Of a stretch of 64,000 nt of DNA, positions 34,262 to 43,031 are shown one piece after another. The stretch lies in assembly GCA_963827315.1 (NCBI GenBank), contig CAWHAL010000001.1:496001-560000 (forward strand), given 5' to 3'. Each line of letters opens with the position of its first letter. Positions within the stretch are counted from its first letter, which is position 1. Source of the stretch: CAVXEF01 sp963827315. GTDB taxonomy: Bacteria > Planctomycetota > Phycisphaerae > Sedimentisphaerales > Anaerobacaceae. The translations under genes and the position numbers were made by a program. The notes under the pieces were generated by a model. The model had not been told where the DNA came from. It searched no databases and was given only the letters and a program-made list of their open reading frames with translations.

Positions 34262-35482
34262 CTAAGTGTCGGGCATCTTGTGTTTTTTGAGCCAGTTTTG
34301 CGTCCAGTTACGGGCCTGCGATTTTGTCTGCAGGAGGCCTTCGAGCTGGGCGATGTACATCTCTTCTGCAAGTTGGCCCAGCGAAGGACCCGGCACAGCG
34401 CCTAATCGGATAAGCTCATGGCCATCGAGCAGCGGCTTGGGTTTCAATTCGACATCACGAAGGGCCTTTATTCTTCTTTTTAACTTTATCAGTGGGACAA
34501 GACCCTCATCGGCGGCTTTTTGAATCGCCCTTTGTAGCTCGTAGAGGTCCCGGAAATAAGGCTCGGCAAGAATCATCTTTAACTGGGCCAAGGACATTTG
34601 CTCATCGAGAAGTCTGCCCCTGTTAGACAACAGAAATTTCATTTGCTTGCTCAGACTTCGGCTATGTTTTAACACCTTACATTTTTCGAGCGCAAATTCG
34701 GTCTCGCAGCCGGCGAAAAAGGAAGCAAGCACAAGAGCAAAATCGACTTTCTTTCGCAGTTGAGCTAATACTTTAATTCCAAATTTTGTATCCTCATTGG
34801 TAAAGCCCGGGAAGATTGTACCGGCTAAGCCGGTTTCAAAAAGCAGCGTCGTCCCTATAGAGCGGTTGGGACTAACGAGGGTAGCTTCCAACTCCACAGC
34901 GATGCGCTCGCCGCTTATTTTGGTTATATTGTTTGCGCCGGCACAGATAGCTGAATAGGTCTTCGGCTCAATGGCAAACCCAAGCTGTGTGGCGAATCGC
35001 ACAGCGCGGAGCATCCGCAGGAAATCTTCGCCGAAGCGCTGCTCGGCGTTGCCGATGGTTCGCACTATTCGTTTTTTAAGGTCAGCCTGGCCATCCACAT
35101 AATCAATCACTTTTTGTTCAATTGGGTCGTAAAACATTCCATTGATAGTGAAATCCCTTCGGCCGGCATCCTCGCGTGCATCGGCGAACTTCACAGCGGT
35201 GGGATGTCTGCCGTCTGCGTAGCCGGTTTCGGTCCTGAAGGTAGCGACCTCGACTTTCCTACCTTCGAGAAGAACAATAACTACGCCGAACTTCGCACCG
35301 ACCTTCAACGTTCGGCGAAACAACTTTGTTACCTCCTGCGGCGCAGCATCGGTAGCGACATCATAGTCATTAGCCACTCGGCCGAGCAGCATGTCGCGGA
35401 CACAGCCGCCGGCCAGCAGGGCCTGATAGCCATTGTGGCGAAGACTTCTAACTATTTTTATAGCTGCCTGTCTGTTGGTCAT
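34262..35482 (-). CDS. cca: CCA-adding enzyme / poly(A) polymerase family
   Basis: About 407 residues, class II nucleotidyltransferase. The head domain has LLAGGCVRDMLLGR and NDYDVATDA (the two metal-binding Asp), then RRDFTINGMFYD and the RNA-binding ERIAVELEATL region. It adds CCA to tRNA 3' ends, or poly(A) to RNA; the two cannot be told apart here, though the tRNA-Arg in this window lacks an encoded CCA, so a CCA-adding enzyme is needed. The start at 35482 overlaps the rsmD stop (ATGA), and AGGAAA lies upstream. Confidence 0.87.
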   Translation of the reverse strand: MTNRQAAIKIVRSLRHNGYQALLAGGCVRDMLLGRVANDYDVATDAAPQEVTKLFRRTLKVGAKFGVVIVLLEGRKVEVATFRTETGYADGRHPTAVKFADAREDAGRRDFTINGMFYDPIEQKVIDYVDGQADLKKRIVRTIGNAEQRFGEDFLRMLRAVRFATQLGFAIEPKTYSAICAGANNITKISGERIAVELEATLVSPNRSIGTTLLFETGLAGTIFPGFTNEDTKFGIKVLAQLRKKVDFALVLASFFAGCETEFALEKCKVLKHSRSLSKQMKFLLSNRGRLLDEQMSLAQLKMILAEPYFRDLYELQRAIQKAADEGLVPLIKLKRRIKALRDVELKPKPLLDGHELIRLGAVPGPSLGQLAEEMYIAQLEGLLQTKSQARNWTQNWLKKHKMPDT

Positions 35483-36051
35483 GTAGTAATTTCCTGTAGG
35501 ATTGTAACTGCCATAGTGCCCCACTGGCGGCGCTCTATCACTTTGAATCGGCCATACTGCTCCAACAATTCAGTGCGTCGATGGGTCCTGACTACGACAA
35601 ACCCATCATCGGCTGACTGCTCACCCAGCAAATTCAGCAGACCATCCAATCGGGAACCTCTGCCGACATCTCTGGTGGCTAAATACGGCGGGTCAACAAA
35701 AATAAGGTCATATTTCTGCTCATTGACCGGTGCACCAGTTTTGAAGACATCGGCCCTTATAACCAAAGACTCTTTGGCAAAGCCGGCCTTTTCTATGTTT
35801 TTCTCCAGGACAGAAATAATTTTCGGGTCCTTTTCAACGAATGTAACAAATCGTGCGCCTCTGCTGAGCGATTCGATGCCGAGAGAGCCGACGCCGCAGA
35901 ATAAATCAGCTACTGTTTTTTCTGTCGGCAGGTCATACTTGTAAAGCACATTGAAAAGCGATTCTTTTACCCTGTCGGTAATCGGGCGAGAGTCCTGAGA
36001 CTTCGGACTAAGCAGCTTCATACCTCGTTTTGCACCGGCTATGACTCTCAT
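35479..36051 (-). CDS. rsmD: 16S rRNA (guanine(966)-N(2))-methyltransferase
   Basis: 190-residue RsmD. The family start MRVIAGAKRGMKLLSPK, the RPITDRVKESLFNVL block, SAM motif ADLFCGVGSLGIESLSRGA and catalytic VDPPY are all present. It methylates G966 of 16S rRNA during 30S assembly. Translationally coupled to cca by a 4-bp overlap. Confidence 0.94.
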   Translation of the reverse strand: MRVIAGAKRGMKLLSPKSQDSRPITDRVKESLFNVLYKYDLPTEKTVADLFCGVGSLGIESLSRGARFVTFVEKDPKIISVLEKNIEKAGFAKESLVIRADVFKTGAPVNEQKYDLIFVDPPYLATRDVGRGSRLDGLLNLLGEQSADDGFVVVRTHRRTELLEQYGRFKVIERRQWGTMAVTILQEITT

Positions 36052-36098
36052 CGGCCATAATATACAATACGAGGACGGACTTTACTATACAGCCTTTA

Positions 36099-36614
36099 TC
36101 AAAGCAAAATTTTCTGGATTTGCACGGCGCAATCTCTGAATTTGTCGGCGGGGAGGGTGATGGTTTTCCATTTTGGGCTGCGGCGTTTCATAAACCGGCG
36201 ATAATCATCGAGGGTAACGGCAAAAAAGGCGTATCTATCTGCGTTGTAATCGAAGACCTGCCGGCCGTCAAAATCGACGTCGACATTTTCTATTTTGTAA
36301 GCAAAGACAAAAATGGCGGTGTAGCCGGCCCCCAGTACCTGCTGCCAGTTAGTCAGGCTGTCGACGTCGTCGGCAGTAACCCAGCACTCGAAACCTGCCA
36401 GGCCGGCAAAACTGGTTCCCTTGAAGGCTCTGCCTTTTACCTCGGCGATTATTATCCGGCCATTGGGAGTATATAAGAGGAAATCGAAGCTCTTTAGTTT
36501 TGCACGGCCCAGGACCGCCCGCTCGCGCTCATCTATGGCGATGTGCTGAATGTTATTGTCAATCAGCCAGTTTTCGAATGCCCGCTCATAATGATTTCGC
36601 AAGAAATTTTTCAT
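36099..36614 (-). CDS. HYExAFE family protein
   Basis: 171 residues from the ATG at 36614. The N-terminal NHYERAFENWL carries the HYExAFE signature that names this family, known chiefly from planctomycetes. KSFDFLLYTPNGRIIIAEVKGRAF resembles a PD-(D/E)xK nuclease core (Asp, then Glu-Val-Lys), and RFMKRRSPKWKTITLPADKF is the conserved C-terminal block. Biochemical function is unknown. A CGCC-NNN-GGCG palindrome lies immediately upstream of the start, and a longer frame would run into hisS. Confidence 0.82.
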   Translation of the reverse strand: MKNFLRNHYERAFENWLIDNNIQHIAIDERERAVLGRAKLKSFDFLLYTPNGRIIIAEVKGRAFKGTSFAGLAGFECWVTADDVDSLTNWQQVLGAGYTAIFVFAYKIENVDVDFDGRQVFDYNADRYAFFAVTLDDYRRFMKRRSPKWKTITLPADKFRDCAVQIQKILL

Positions 36615-36629
36615 TACGCCTCCGGCGTA
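36615..36629. repeat. 15-bp palindrome (TACGCC-TCC-GGCGTA)
   Basis: Perfect arms with 3-nt centre, directly abutting the HYExAFE start codon and 10 bp from the hisS stop. Member of the dispersed palindrome family; in this position it could influence translation of the downstream gene. Confidence 0.6.
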
Positions 36630-36639
36630 CAAGTTGGAC

Positions 36640-37923
36640 TCAAGATTTGAGTTCTGCGAAGAATTTTTCAACTTCAATCGTTTCCTGCTTGCCTGTAGCC
36701 ATATCCTTGACCACAAGCTGATTGTTATTAAATTCTTCGCCGATGATTATGCACTTTTTGGCGTTCTGCGCTGAGGCTTCTTTTAGCTGTTTGCCGAGCT
36801 TACCGGCTTTATAACTAAAACCAGCAACGTAACCTTTCGATCGCAACTGGACAGCTATTTCAACAGCCCTGCCTTTGTAATTTTCATCTACACAGGCGAC
36901 GAAATAATCTGATTCTTTCGTTTTAGGTTTGAGCAGCCCTTTTTCTTCAAGCAATATACCGAGGACGCAATCGCCTATTCCGAAACCCGTAGCAGACACG
37001 GCCGGCCCGCCGAACTGCTTTAATAAATCGTCGTATCTGCCGCCGCCGCCGATAGCACGAAGTTCGCCAGCCTTGTCGTAAATCTCATATACAATGCCGG
37101 TATAATACGCTAAGCCCCTAACGATAGAAGGATCAAATTCACAATACCTATTAACTCCCATTTGATTGAGATAACGAATCAATTCCTCCTGTTCAGCGAT
37201 GGCACCCTCGACTTTGTCATCGGGGCCGACCACCTTTTTGATACCAGAAGTCTCTTTAGTCTCCATGAAAGCTTGAATCTTAGCCGCTATTTTGCGGTCT
37301 GAGACCTCTTCGGCGAGCATTTGACTGAAGGTTGCTGGCGGCAAACTGCTCTTCTTGTCGAGTACGGGATATAATGAATCCAAACGTTCTTCAGGAATGC
37401 CGAACTTTTTAAGAACGGCGGCCAAAAGTTTTCTGCTGGATATCTTCACCACGATATCATCAGGCGTCAAACCTACTTCCCGCAGGTAATCCAGCGCACA
37501 GAAAATCACCTCGGCGTCAGCTAAAACATCATCTTCACCGATTATATCAACGTTCCACTGGAAGAATTCGCGGAGTCGGCCTTTCTGGGGACGCTCAGCA
37601 CGGAACAATCTCGGCACCGAGAACCATTTGATGGGCATAGGCAGCGAACTGATTCGCTGATTTACCATTCGTGCGAGCGTGGGCGTGATTTCCGGCCGCA
37701 GTGCCAGGTCTCTGCCGCCACGGTCTTTTAATGAGAAAAGCTGCTCGACGATTTCATCGCCGCTTTTTATCTGAAACATTTTGAGATATTCGAAGATTGG
37801 GCCGTCGTATTCCTCGAAGCCGTTGCGCAGAGAAACCCTTTTCCAGCCGTCAATCATCCAGTTTCGGACGGCCATATCCTGCGGATAAAAATCGCGAGTT
37901 CCTTTTACAGAGGGTATTTTCAT
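36640..37923 (-). CDS. hisS: Histidyl-tRNA synthetase
   Basis: 427-residue class II synthetase. Motif 1 begins after VKGTRDFYPQD; motif 2 is VPRLFRAERPQKGRLREFFQWNVDIIGED (fRaE); the histidine-specific blocks RGLAYYTGIVYEIYD and GGGGRYDDL (motif 3 region, GFGIGDCVLG) are clear. A C-terminal anticodon-binding domain (about 330-427) completes it. Essential for translation; normal length. Confidence 0.96.
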   Translation of the reverse strand: MKIPSVKGTRDFYPQDMAVRNWMIDGWKRVSLRNGFEEYDGPIFEYLKMFQIKSGDEIVEQLFSLKDRGGRDLALRPEITPTLARMVNQRISSLPMPIKWFSVPRLFRAERPQKGRLREFFQWNVDIIGEDDVLADAEVIFCALDYLREVGLTPDDIVVKISSRKLLAAVLKKFGIPEERLDSLYPVLDKKSSLPPATFSQMLAEEVSDRKIAAKIQAFMETKETSGIKKVVGPDDKVEGAIAEQEELIRYLNQMGVNRYCEFDPSIVRGLAYYTGIVYEIYDKAGELRAIGGGGRYDDLLKQFGGPAVSATGFGIGDCVLGILLEEKGLLKPKTKESDYFVACVDENYKGRAVEIAVQLRSKGYVAGFSYKAGKLGKQLKEASAQNAKKCIIIGEEFNNNQLVVKDMATGKQETIEVEKFFAELKS

Positions 37924-38089
37924 CTTTCAAGACACAAGACCCAAAACTCATATTGCAGCACTATAAGATATTGGACAGCAGGCGTCAAGAAAGACCCGCC
38001 TGAAACCATCTCCCGGCAGGCATTCATTGATTCTCTGTTTCTCCATATACGTCTTATCTTCGCAGCGAACGATTGTCGACTGCGTCACC

Positions 38090-39379
38090 TTATGCTTTTG
38101 GCCCATAACTGCACTTACGCAGGTACCTTGCCTGAACCCTTGTGACCTCGCCTATACTTTCTTCAACAATATCTACACCTTTCTTCAAAGTTGTTTCATC
38201 TATAATAAGTGGAGGTAAAAATTTAAGCACCTCCTTATTAGGTCCTGCCACCTCAATAATTACTCCTCGCTCGAATGCCTCTTTTGAAACCCTTTCGCAA
38301 ACGCCTTCGTCAGGGATTACCGTCCCGGCAATAAGTCCGTGTCCTCTAATTTCTGTAATTAATCCCGGATATTTTGACCTTGTTTTTTCCAAAAGCTCTT
38401 TAAGGAATTTCGATTTTTCTTTTATGCTGTCAGAAAACTCCTTCCCTTTCCAATATTCAAGCGCCTTGGCCCCTCCCACAAAAGCCAGATTGTTGCCTCT
38501 AAACGTACCTGTATGCTCCCCCGGCCGCCAGACATCCAATTCGGGTTTTATCAGCAGGATAGATAACGGCATACCTGCACCAATAGCTTTTGATAACACC
38601 ACAATATCAGGGATGATATTGGCCCTTTCAAAGCTGAAAAAATCACCGCTCCTGCCATTACCTACCTGGATGTCGTCAACAATTAAAACAATGTCAAACT
38701 CTCTGCAAAGGATTTCTATCTCCTGAAGCCATTTTATACTGGCCACATTCACTCCGCCTTCAGCCTGAATAGTCTCAAGAATGATGGCTGCGGGTATGTC
38801 CACTCCACTGCTCCTGTCGGCAAGAAATTTCCCTAAGACATTTGCCGTATCGATGTCCGCGCCAAGATATCCATCGTACGGCATAAACACTACGTTCGCG
38901 TTATCTGCAAAAAATTCATTTTTGTAGTATGAATTTCCTGTAACGGATAAAGCCCCCGCGCTTAAGCCGTGGAAAGCGTGAGTGAATGCAATAATTCCTC
39001 TTCTTTTTTTTGCTTTTCTTGCCAGTTTCAAGGCCGCCTCAACTGCATTTGCTCCTGTGGGGCCGCAAAACTGAACCCTGTAGTGCAAATTTCTCGGCGC
39101 AAGAATGACAGAATTGAGCGCCTCCAAAAACTGTCTCTTAGCTGTAGTAAATTTGTCTAAACTGTGAACAATCCCGTCTTGCTGGATATACGCTACTATA
39201 GCGTTATTTATGAGGGGATTGTTATGTCCATAATTCATGGTCCCTGCACCGGCGAAAAAATCTATATACTCTTTACCATTTTCATCATACAAGAAAGCAC
39301 CTTTTGCTCTGTTGAAAACAGCTGGAAATGCTCTTGAGTATGTCCTGACTTGAGATTCTAATTTTTCAAATGTGTCCAT
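38090..39379 (-). CDS. ectB: Class-III aminotransferase, EctB-like
   Basis: 429 residues from the ATG at 39379 (GGAG upstream). The fold type I PLP enzyme has GAGTMNYGHNNP, CGPTGANAVEAALKLAR, FHGLSAGALSVTGN, IVDDIQVGNGRSGDFFSFE and the PLP lysine in VLSKAIGAGMPL. These match L-2,4-diaminobutyrate:2-oxoglutarate aminotransferase (EctB). No ectA, ectC or ectD is adjacent, so ectoine synthesis cannot be claimed; diaminobutyrate for other products, or a related omega-aminotransferase, is equally possible. The C-terminus has a Cys-containing tail of about 10 residues. Confidence 0.8.
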   Translation of the reverse strand: MDTFEKLESQVRTYSRAFPAVFNRAKGAFLYDENGKEYIDFFAGAGTMNYGHNNPLINNAIVAYIQQDGIVHSLDKFTTAKRQFLEALNSVILAPRNLHYRVQFCGPTGANAVEAALKLARKAKKRRGIIAFTHAFHGLSAGALSVTGNSYYKNEFFADNANVVFMPYDGYLGADIDTANVLGKFLADRSSGVDIPAAIILETIQAEGGVNVASIKWLQEIEILCREFDIVLIVDDIQVGNGRSGDFFSFERANIIPDIVVLSKAIGAGMPLSILLIKPELDVWRPGEHTGTFRGNNLAFVGGAKALEYWKGKEFSDSIKEKSKFLKELLEKTRSKYPGLITEIRGHGLIAGTVIPDEGVCERVSKEAFERGVIIEVAGPNKEVLKFLPPLIIDETTLKKGVDIVEESIGEVTRVQARYLRKCSYGPKA

Positions 39380-39547
39380 ATCCTGCTCCACTGTTCGGGC
39401 GATGATGATTATATTCCAGCCGCCGGCTCTCCGCAAGCACCTTTGCCTCCTTGACAGGTACATCAAAGGGTTTTATGCTTTTATGAGGGATGAGAGTGGT
39501 TTGATTAAAAACTAAAGGTATTTGAAGAACTGGAAAGGAATAAAAAA

Positions 39548-39847
39548 ATGAAATATCTGACGGACTATATTTTGGAAAAAGCCATAAGAGCACAGGAAAA
39601 CGACACCTTTGACACGAATGACATTTGCTTTACTTTGATGAACGACTTTGCCGCAGAATATGTTCGGGAGCTTTACGAGTGCCTTGAGGGTGGTCAGGAC
39701 CCATTTGTAAAGCTGAATAACGAGATAGACAAGCTAATGGCCTCAAGCTACTTGAGCGAGGTGGTTAGCAAAACCGCAAGTAAAAGGCGGTCTATGAATT
39801 GCCGCGGCAAAGAAGAAGAATGCCAGGTTTGGGAGAGAACGGTCTAA
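39548..39847 (+). CDS. Small hypothetical protein
   Basis: 99 residues, not recognised. Start supported by AAGGAA about 10 bases before the ATG. The first 70 residues are helical and acidic (FDTNDICFTLMNDFAAEYVRELYECLEGG), the end is basic. It is transcribed divergently from the EctB-like gene. No membrane segment or signal peptide. Confidence 0.5.
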   Translation: MKYLTDYILEKAIRAQENDTFDTNDICFTLMNDFAAEYVRELYECLEGGQDPFVKLNNEIDKLMASSYLSEVVSKTASKRRSMNCRGKEEECQVWERTV

Positions 39848-40089
39848 AAGACTTATACAGCCCATGGTGACATTAAGAGAATTTTCGAGCAGAGGTTTCG
39901 AAATGTGAGAAATGGTTGTACGATGGGGGCTGATGGTAGTTTTGAGAAGCAAATGCTCAGATTCGTAAGAAGAAACCTTAAGATACTTGCAATTGGGGGC
40001 GGATTTTGGTATTAGTGCCGGACTGGCAAGGTTTGGTTATGTGACCAGGCGTGCAATGTGAGAAGTATCGATTATTTAGGAGTTAGAAG

Positions 40090-41427
40090 GTGAAAGACAG
40101 CAAACTGGCGTGGAAGCAAGTCGACGAGATATTGAGCAGGATAAAACCACCTACCTTCCCTAATAAGGATTTTAAGATAACCGATTACGGCGCAGTTGGA
40201 GACGGCAAGACAGACTGCACCGAAGCCTTTAAGAAGGCGATAGCAGCCGCTAATAAAGCCGGCGGCGGCAGAGTAATAGTTCCGAAGGGAACGTTCTTCA
40301 CCGGTGCGATTCACCTTAAAAGTAATGTTAACCTGCACTTAGTCGAGGAGGATTCCGTTATCAGGTTTTCCAAGGACCCGAAGATGTATCTTCCGGCGGT
40401 TTATACGCGGTGGGAAGGCGTTGAGTGTATGAATTATTCACCGCTGGTCTACGCTTACGAGCAGGAGAACCTGGCCATAACGGGCAAGGGGCTGCTCGAC
40501 GGAAACAGCAGCTTCGAAGACTGGTGGCAGTGGAAAAAGACGCAGGGCCCAAGCCGAGACGAACTGTTCAAATATGGAGAGGAAGGTGTTCCGGTTGAGA
40601 AGAGACAGCTTGGAGGCAAGCTGCTTCGGCCGGCAATGATTGAGCCGTACAAGTGTAAAAATATCCTGATAGAAGGGGTAAGGATAAAAGAGCCTCCGTT
40701 CTGGCAGATTCACCCCGTACTTTCGCGGAATATTACCGTAAGAAATGTAAAAATTTCAGGCCATGGTCCGAACAATGACGGATGTAATATTGAGTCGTGT
40801 AAAGATGTACTTGTTAAAGGTTGTTTCTTTGATACAGGAGATGATTGTATCCCCATAAATGCAGGCAGAAACAACGACGGCAGACGAGTTAATGTGCCGA
40901 GCGAAAATATCATCGTTCAGGACTGCCAGATGAAGGATGGGCACGGCGGAGTGGTTATGGGCAGTATGATGACAGGAGGCGTCAGAAATGTTTTTGCCGA
41001 AAACTGTTTGATGGACAGTCCGCACTTGGACCAGGCGATACGAATCAAGACCAACTCAATTCGCGGAGGCTTCGTTGAGAACGTCTACGTAAGAAATATC
41101 ACCATTAACGAGGTGGGAGGCTCGATTCTGAGGGTCAATTTCTTTTATGAAGAAGGCGACGCCGGAAACTTCACGCCTTCGGTTCGGAATATCAATCTGG
41201 AAAACATTACCAGCAAAAAGAGTAAATACGTATTGCACCTGAACGGCTACGAGCGCTCGCCGATAACCGATGTTACCTTCAGGAACTGCACGTTTGATAA
41301 CATCACAAGACCGAACATTATTAGTAATGTTAAGAACTTGGTTTTTGAAAATGTGAAGGTTAACGGTAAGCTCTATGATGGGGCTGCCGAAGGGCAAAAC
41401 CCGCAAGGCGGTGCAGACCACGACTAA
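40090..41427 (+). CDS. Glycoside hydrolase family 28 (polygalacturonase-like)
   Basis: 445 residues from a GTG start with GGAG eight bases upstream. It begins with the pectate-lyase-3-like FKITDYGAVGDGKTDCTEAF. Right-handed beta-helix motifs of GH28 are all present: NNDGCNIES (NxD), DTGDDCIPI (DD), DGHGGVVMGS (GHG) and AIRIKTN (RIK). It hydrolyses alpha-1,4-galacturonate or related linkages. No signal peptide is visible, so the enzyme probably acts in the cytoplasm on imported oligosaccharides, in keeping with the TRAP transporter that follows. Confidence 0.92.
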   Translation: MKDSKLAWKQVDEILSRIKPPTFPNKDFKITDYGAVGDGKTDCTEAFKKAIAAANKAGGGRVIVPKGTFFTGAIHLKSNVNLHLVEEDSVIRFSKDPKMYLPAVYTRWEGVECMNYSPLVYAYEQENLAITGKGLLDGNSSFEDWWQWKKTQGPSRDELFKYGEEGVPVEKRQLGGKLLRPAMIEPYKCKNILIEGVRIKEPPFWQIHPVLSRNITVRNVKISGHGPNNDGCNIESCKDVLVKGCFFDTGDDCIPINAGRNNDGRRVNVPSENIIVQDCQMKDGHGGVVMGSMMTGGVRNVFAENCLMDSPHLDQAIRIKTNSIRGGFVENVYVRNITINEVGGSILRVNFFYEEGDAGNFTPSVRNINLENITSKKSKYVLHLNGYERSPITDVTFRNCTFDNITRPNIISNVKNLVFENVKVNGKLYDGAAEGQNPQGGADHD

Positions 41428-41455
41428 GGCCGGCTAAAATACAAAGGTATATGTA

Positions 41456-42448
41456 ATGAAGAAGATTATTATAGTGGTCTGGTTCTTCATGTGTCTGGCC
41501 TTGGCAATTTCCGCTGGCTGTGAAAAGAAAGAAGCTGGGTCAAAAGTAGAAGTAGTGTTAAAGTTAGCCCACAGTCTCGACATAACCCATCCGGTACACA
41601 AGGCAATGGTGTATATGGCCGAGAGAGTCAAAGAAAAATCATCCGGCCGAATGAAGGTTGAAATCTTCCCGAATGAACAGTTGGGCACTGAAAAGGAATC
41701 CATAGAAGCGCTCCAACTGGGTTACCTGGCGATGACCAAAACCTCCACAGCACCGATGGAAGGATTTGTGCCGCGAATGATGGTTTTCGGTATTCCGTAT
41801 CTATTCAGGGATACCGAACATTGCTGGAAGGTGCTCAAAGGGCCTTTAGGCAAGGAACTACTCATAGCCGGTCAGTCCAAGGGACTGCGCGGCTTATGTT
41901 ACTATGATGCCGGCGCCAGAAGCTTTTATGCCAAAAAGGAAATACATTCTCCTGCTGACCTCAAAGGATTAAAAATCCGCGTACAAAACAGCATTATGTC
42001 AATAAAAATGGTCGAAGCTATGGGTGGCTCTCCAACGCCGATTCCATGGGGCGAACTCTACACTGCGCTCGACCAGGGCGTTGTAGATGCAGCGGAAAAT
42101 AATCCGCCGTCGTTTCGCGCATCACGGCATTATGAGATATGCAAATATTACATCCTGGACGAACACACCAGAGTGCCCGACCTATTGGTAATCAGCACAA
42201 AGGTCTGGAACAATCTTGCCCCGGAGTTTCAGCAAATTTTACAGGAGGCGGTGGATGAGTCGGTTGAATATCAGCGCAAGATTTGGGCGGAAGCTGAAAA
42301 AGAAGATATGAAAACAGTGCAGGATGCAGGAGTCAAAATCATACGTCCGGACAAAGAGCCTTTCCGGGCATCGGTCAGGAGCGTATGGGATGAATTTGAA
42401 GGCACTGATATTGGTGAACTAATTAAGCGAACACAGGAGGTAAAGTAG
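41456..42448 (+). CDS. dctP: TRAP transporter substrate-binding protein (DctP)
   Basis: 330 residues with a lipobox (ISAGC, Cys about 22), so it is probably a membrane-tethered binding protein. DctP-family blocks: FPNEQLGTEKESIEALQLG, LKGLKIRVQNSIMSIKMVEAMGGSPTPIPWGELYTALDQGVVDAAENNP broken here into the conserved R(I)RVQ and PxPxxxxELYxALxQGxVDxxE patterns. The conserved arginine of the carboxylate site is in IRVQNS. Captures an organic acid, probably a uronate given the neighbours. Confidence 0.93.
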   Translation: MKKIIIVVWFFMCLALAISAGCEKKEAGSKVEVVLKLAHSLDITHPVHKAMVYMAERVKEKSSGRMKVEIFPNEQLGTEKESIEALQLGYLAMTKTSTAPMEGFVPRMMVFGIPYLFRDTEHCWKVLKGPLGKELLIAGQSKGLRGLCYYDAGARSFYAKKEIHSPADLKGLKIRVQNSIMSIKMVEAMGGSPTPIPWGELYTALDQGVVDAAENNPPSFRASRHYEICKYYILDEHTRVPDLLVISTKVWNNLAPEFQQILQEAVDESVEYQRKIWAEAEKEDMKTVQDAGVKIIRPDKEPFRASVRSVWDEFEGTDIGELIKRTQEVK

Positions 42449-42450
42449 CA

Positions 42451-42990
42451 GTGTTCAGAACGATAAAAAAAGTATTGGACCGTTCGCTTGAGATATTGAT
42501 TATGGCAGTTATGGCAGTGCTGGTGTTGGATGTGTCATGGCAGGTCTTTACGCGTTTTATCCTCAAAAATCCCAGCACCTGGACGGAAGAGCTGGCGATA
42601 TTCCTGCTTATCTGGGTCTCACTACTTGGGGCTGCGGTTGCACTAAACCGTGGTTCACATCTGGGTATCGACTACCTTGTAAATAAGTTGTCCATAAAGA
42701 AAAAACTTTGTACAGAGGTCTTTGTTTTCCTGTGCATAGCGCTTTTTTCGCTATGTGTAATGGTCGTCGGTGGAATGGACCTTGTCCTCAGCACTTTGAA
42801 ACTGGGACAGATATCACCGACTCTGGGGGTTAAAATCGGATATGTGTACCTTGCAATACCAATCACCGGCTTTTTTATGATGCTTTATTCTATTATCGGG
42901 CTGGTTGAAAGGCTGGCTGCATTATTCAGGCCTGTTTCTGCTCCACAGCAAAAAACTACGCCACCAGACGAACAGGTTGGTGCATATTGA
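42451..42990 (+). CDS. dctQ: TRAP transporter small permease (DctQ)
   Basis: 179 residues with four membrane helices. TWTEELAIFLLIWVSLLGAAVALNRGSHLGIDYL is the diagnostic DctQ signature. GTG start, with AGGAGG about 12 bases upstream within the dctP stop region. Forms the membrane complex with the DctM protein. Confidence 0.93.
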   Translation: MFRTIKKVLDRSLEILIMAVMAVLVLDVSWQVFTRFILKNPSTWTEELAIFLLIWVSLLGAAVALNRGSHLGIDYLVNKLSIKKKLCTEVFVFLCIALFSLCVMVVGGMDLVLSTLKLGQISPTLGVKIGYVYLAIPITGFFMMLYSIIGLVERLAALFRPVSAPQQKTTPPDEQVGAY

Positions 42991-43031
42991 GCGGTAACCA
43001 TACTGAGTTTGACATGTAAAAGGGCATTACA

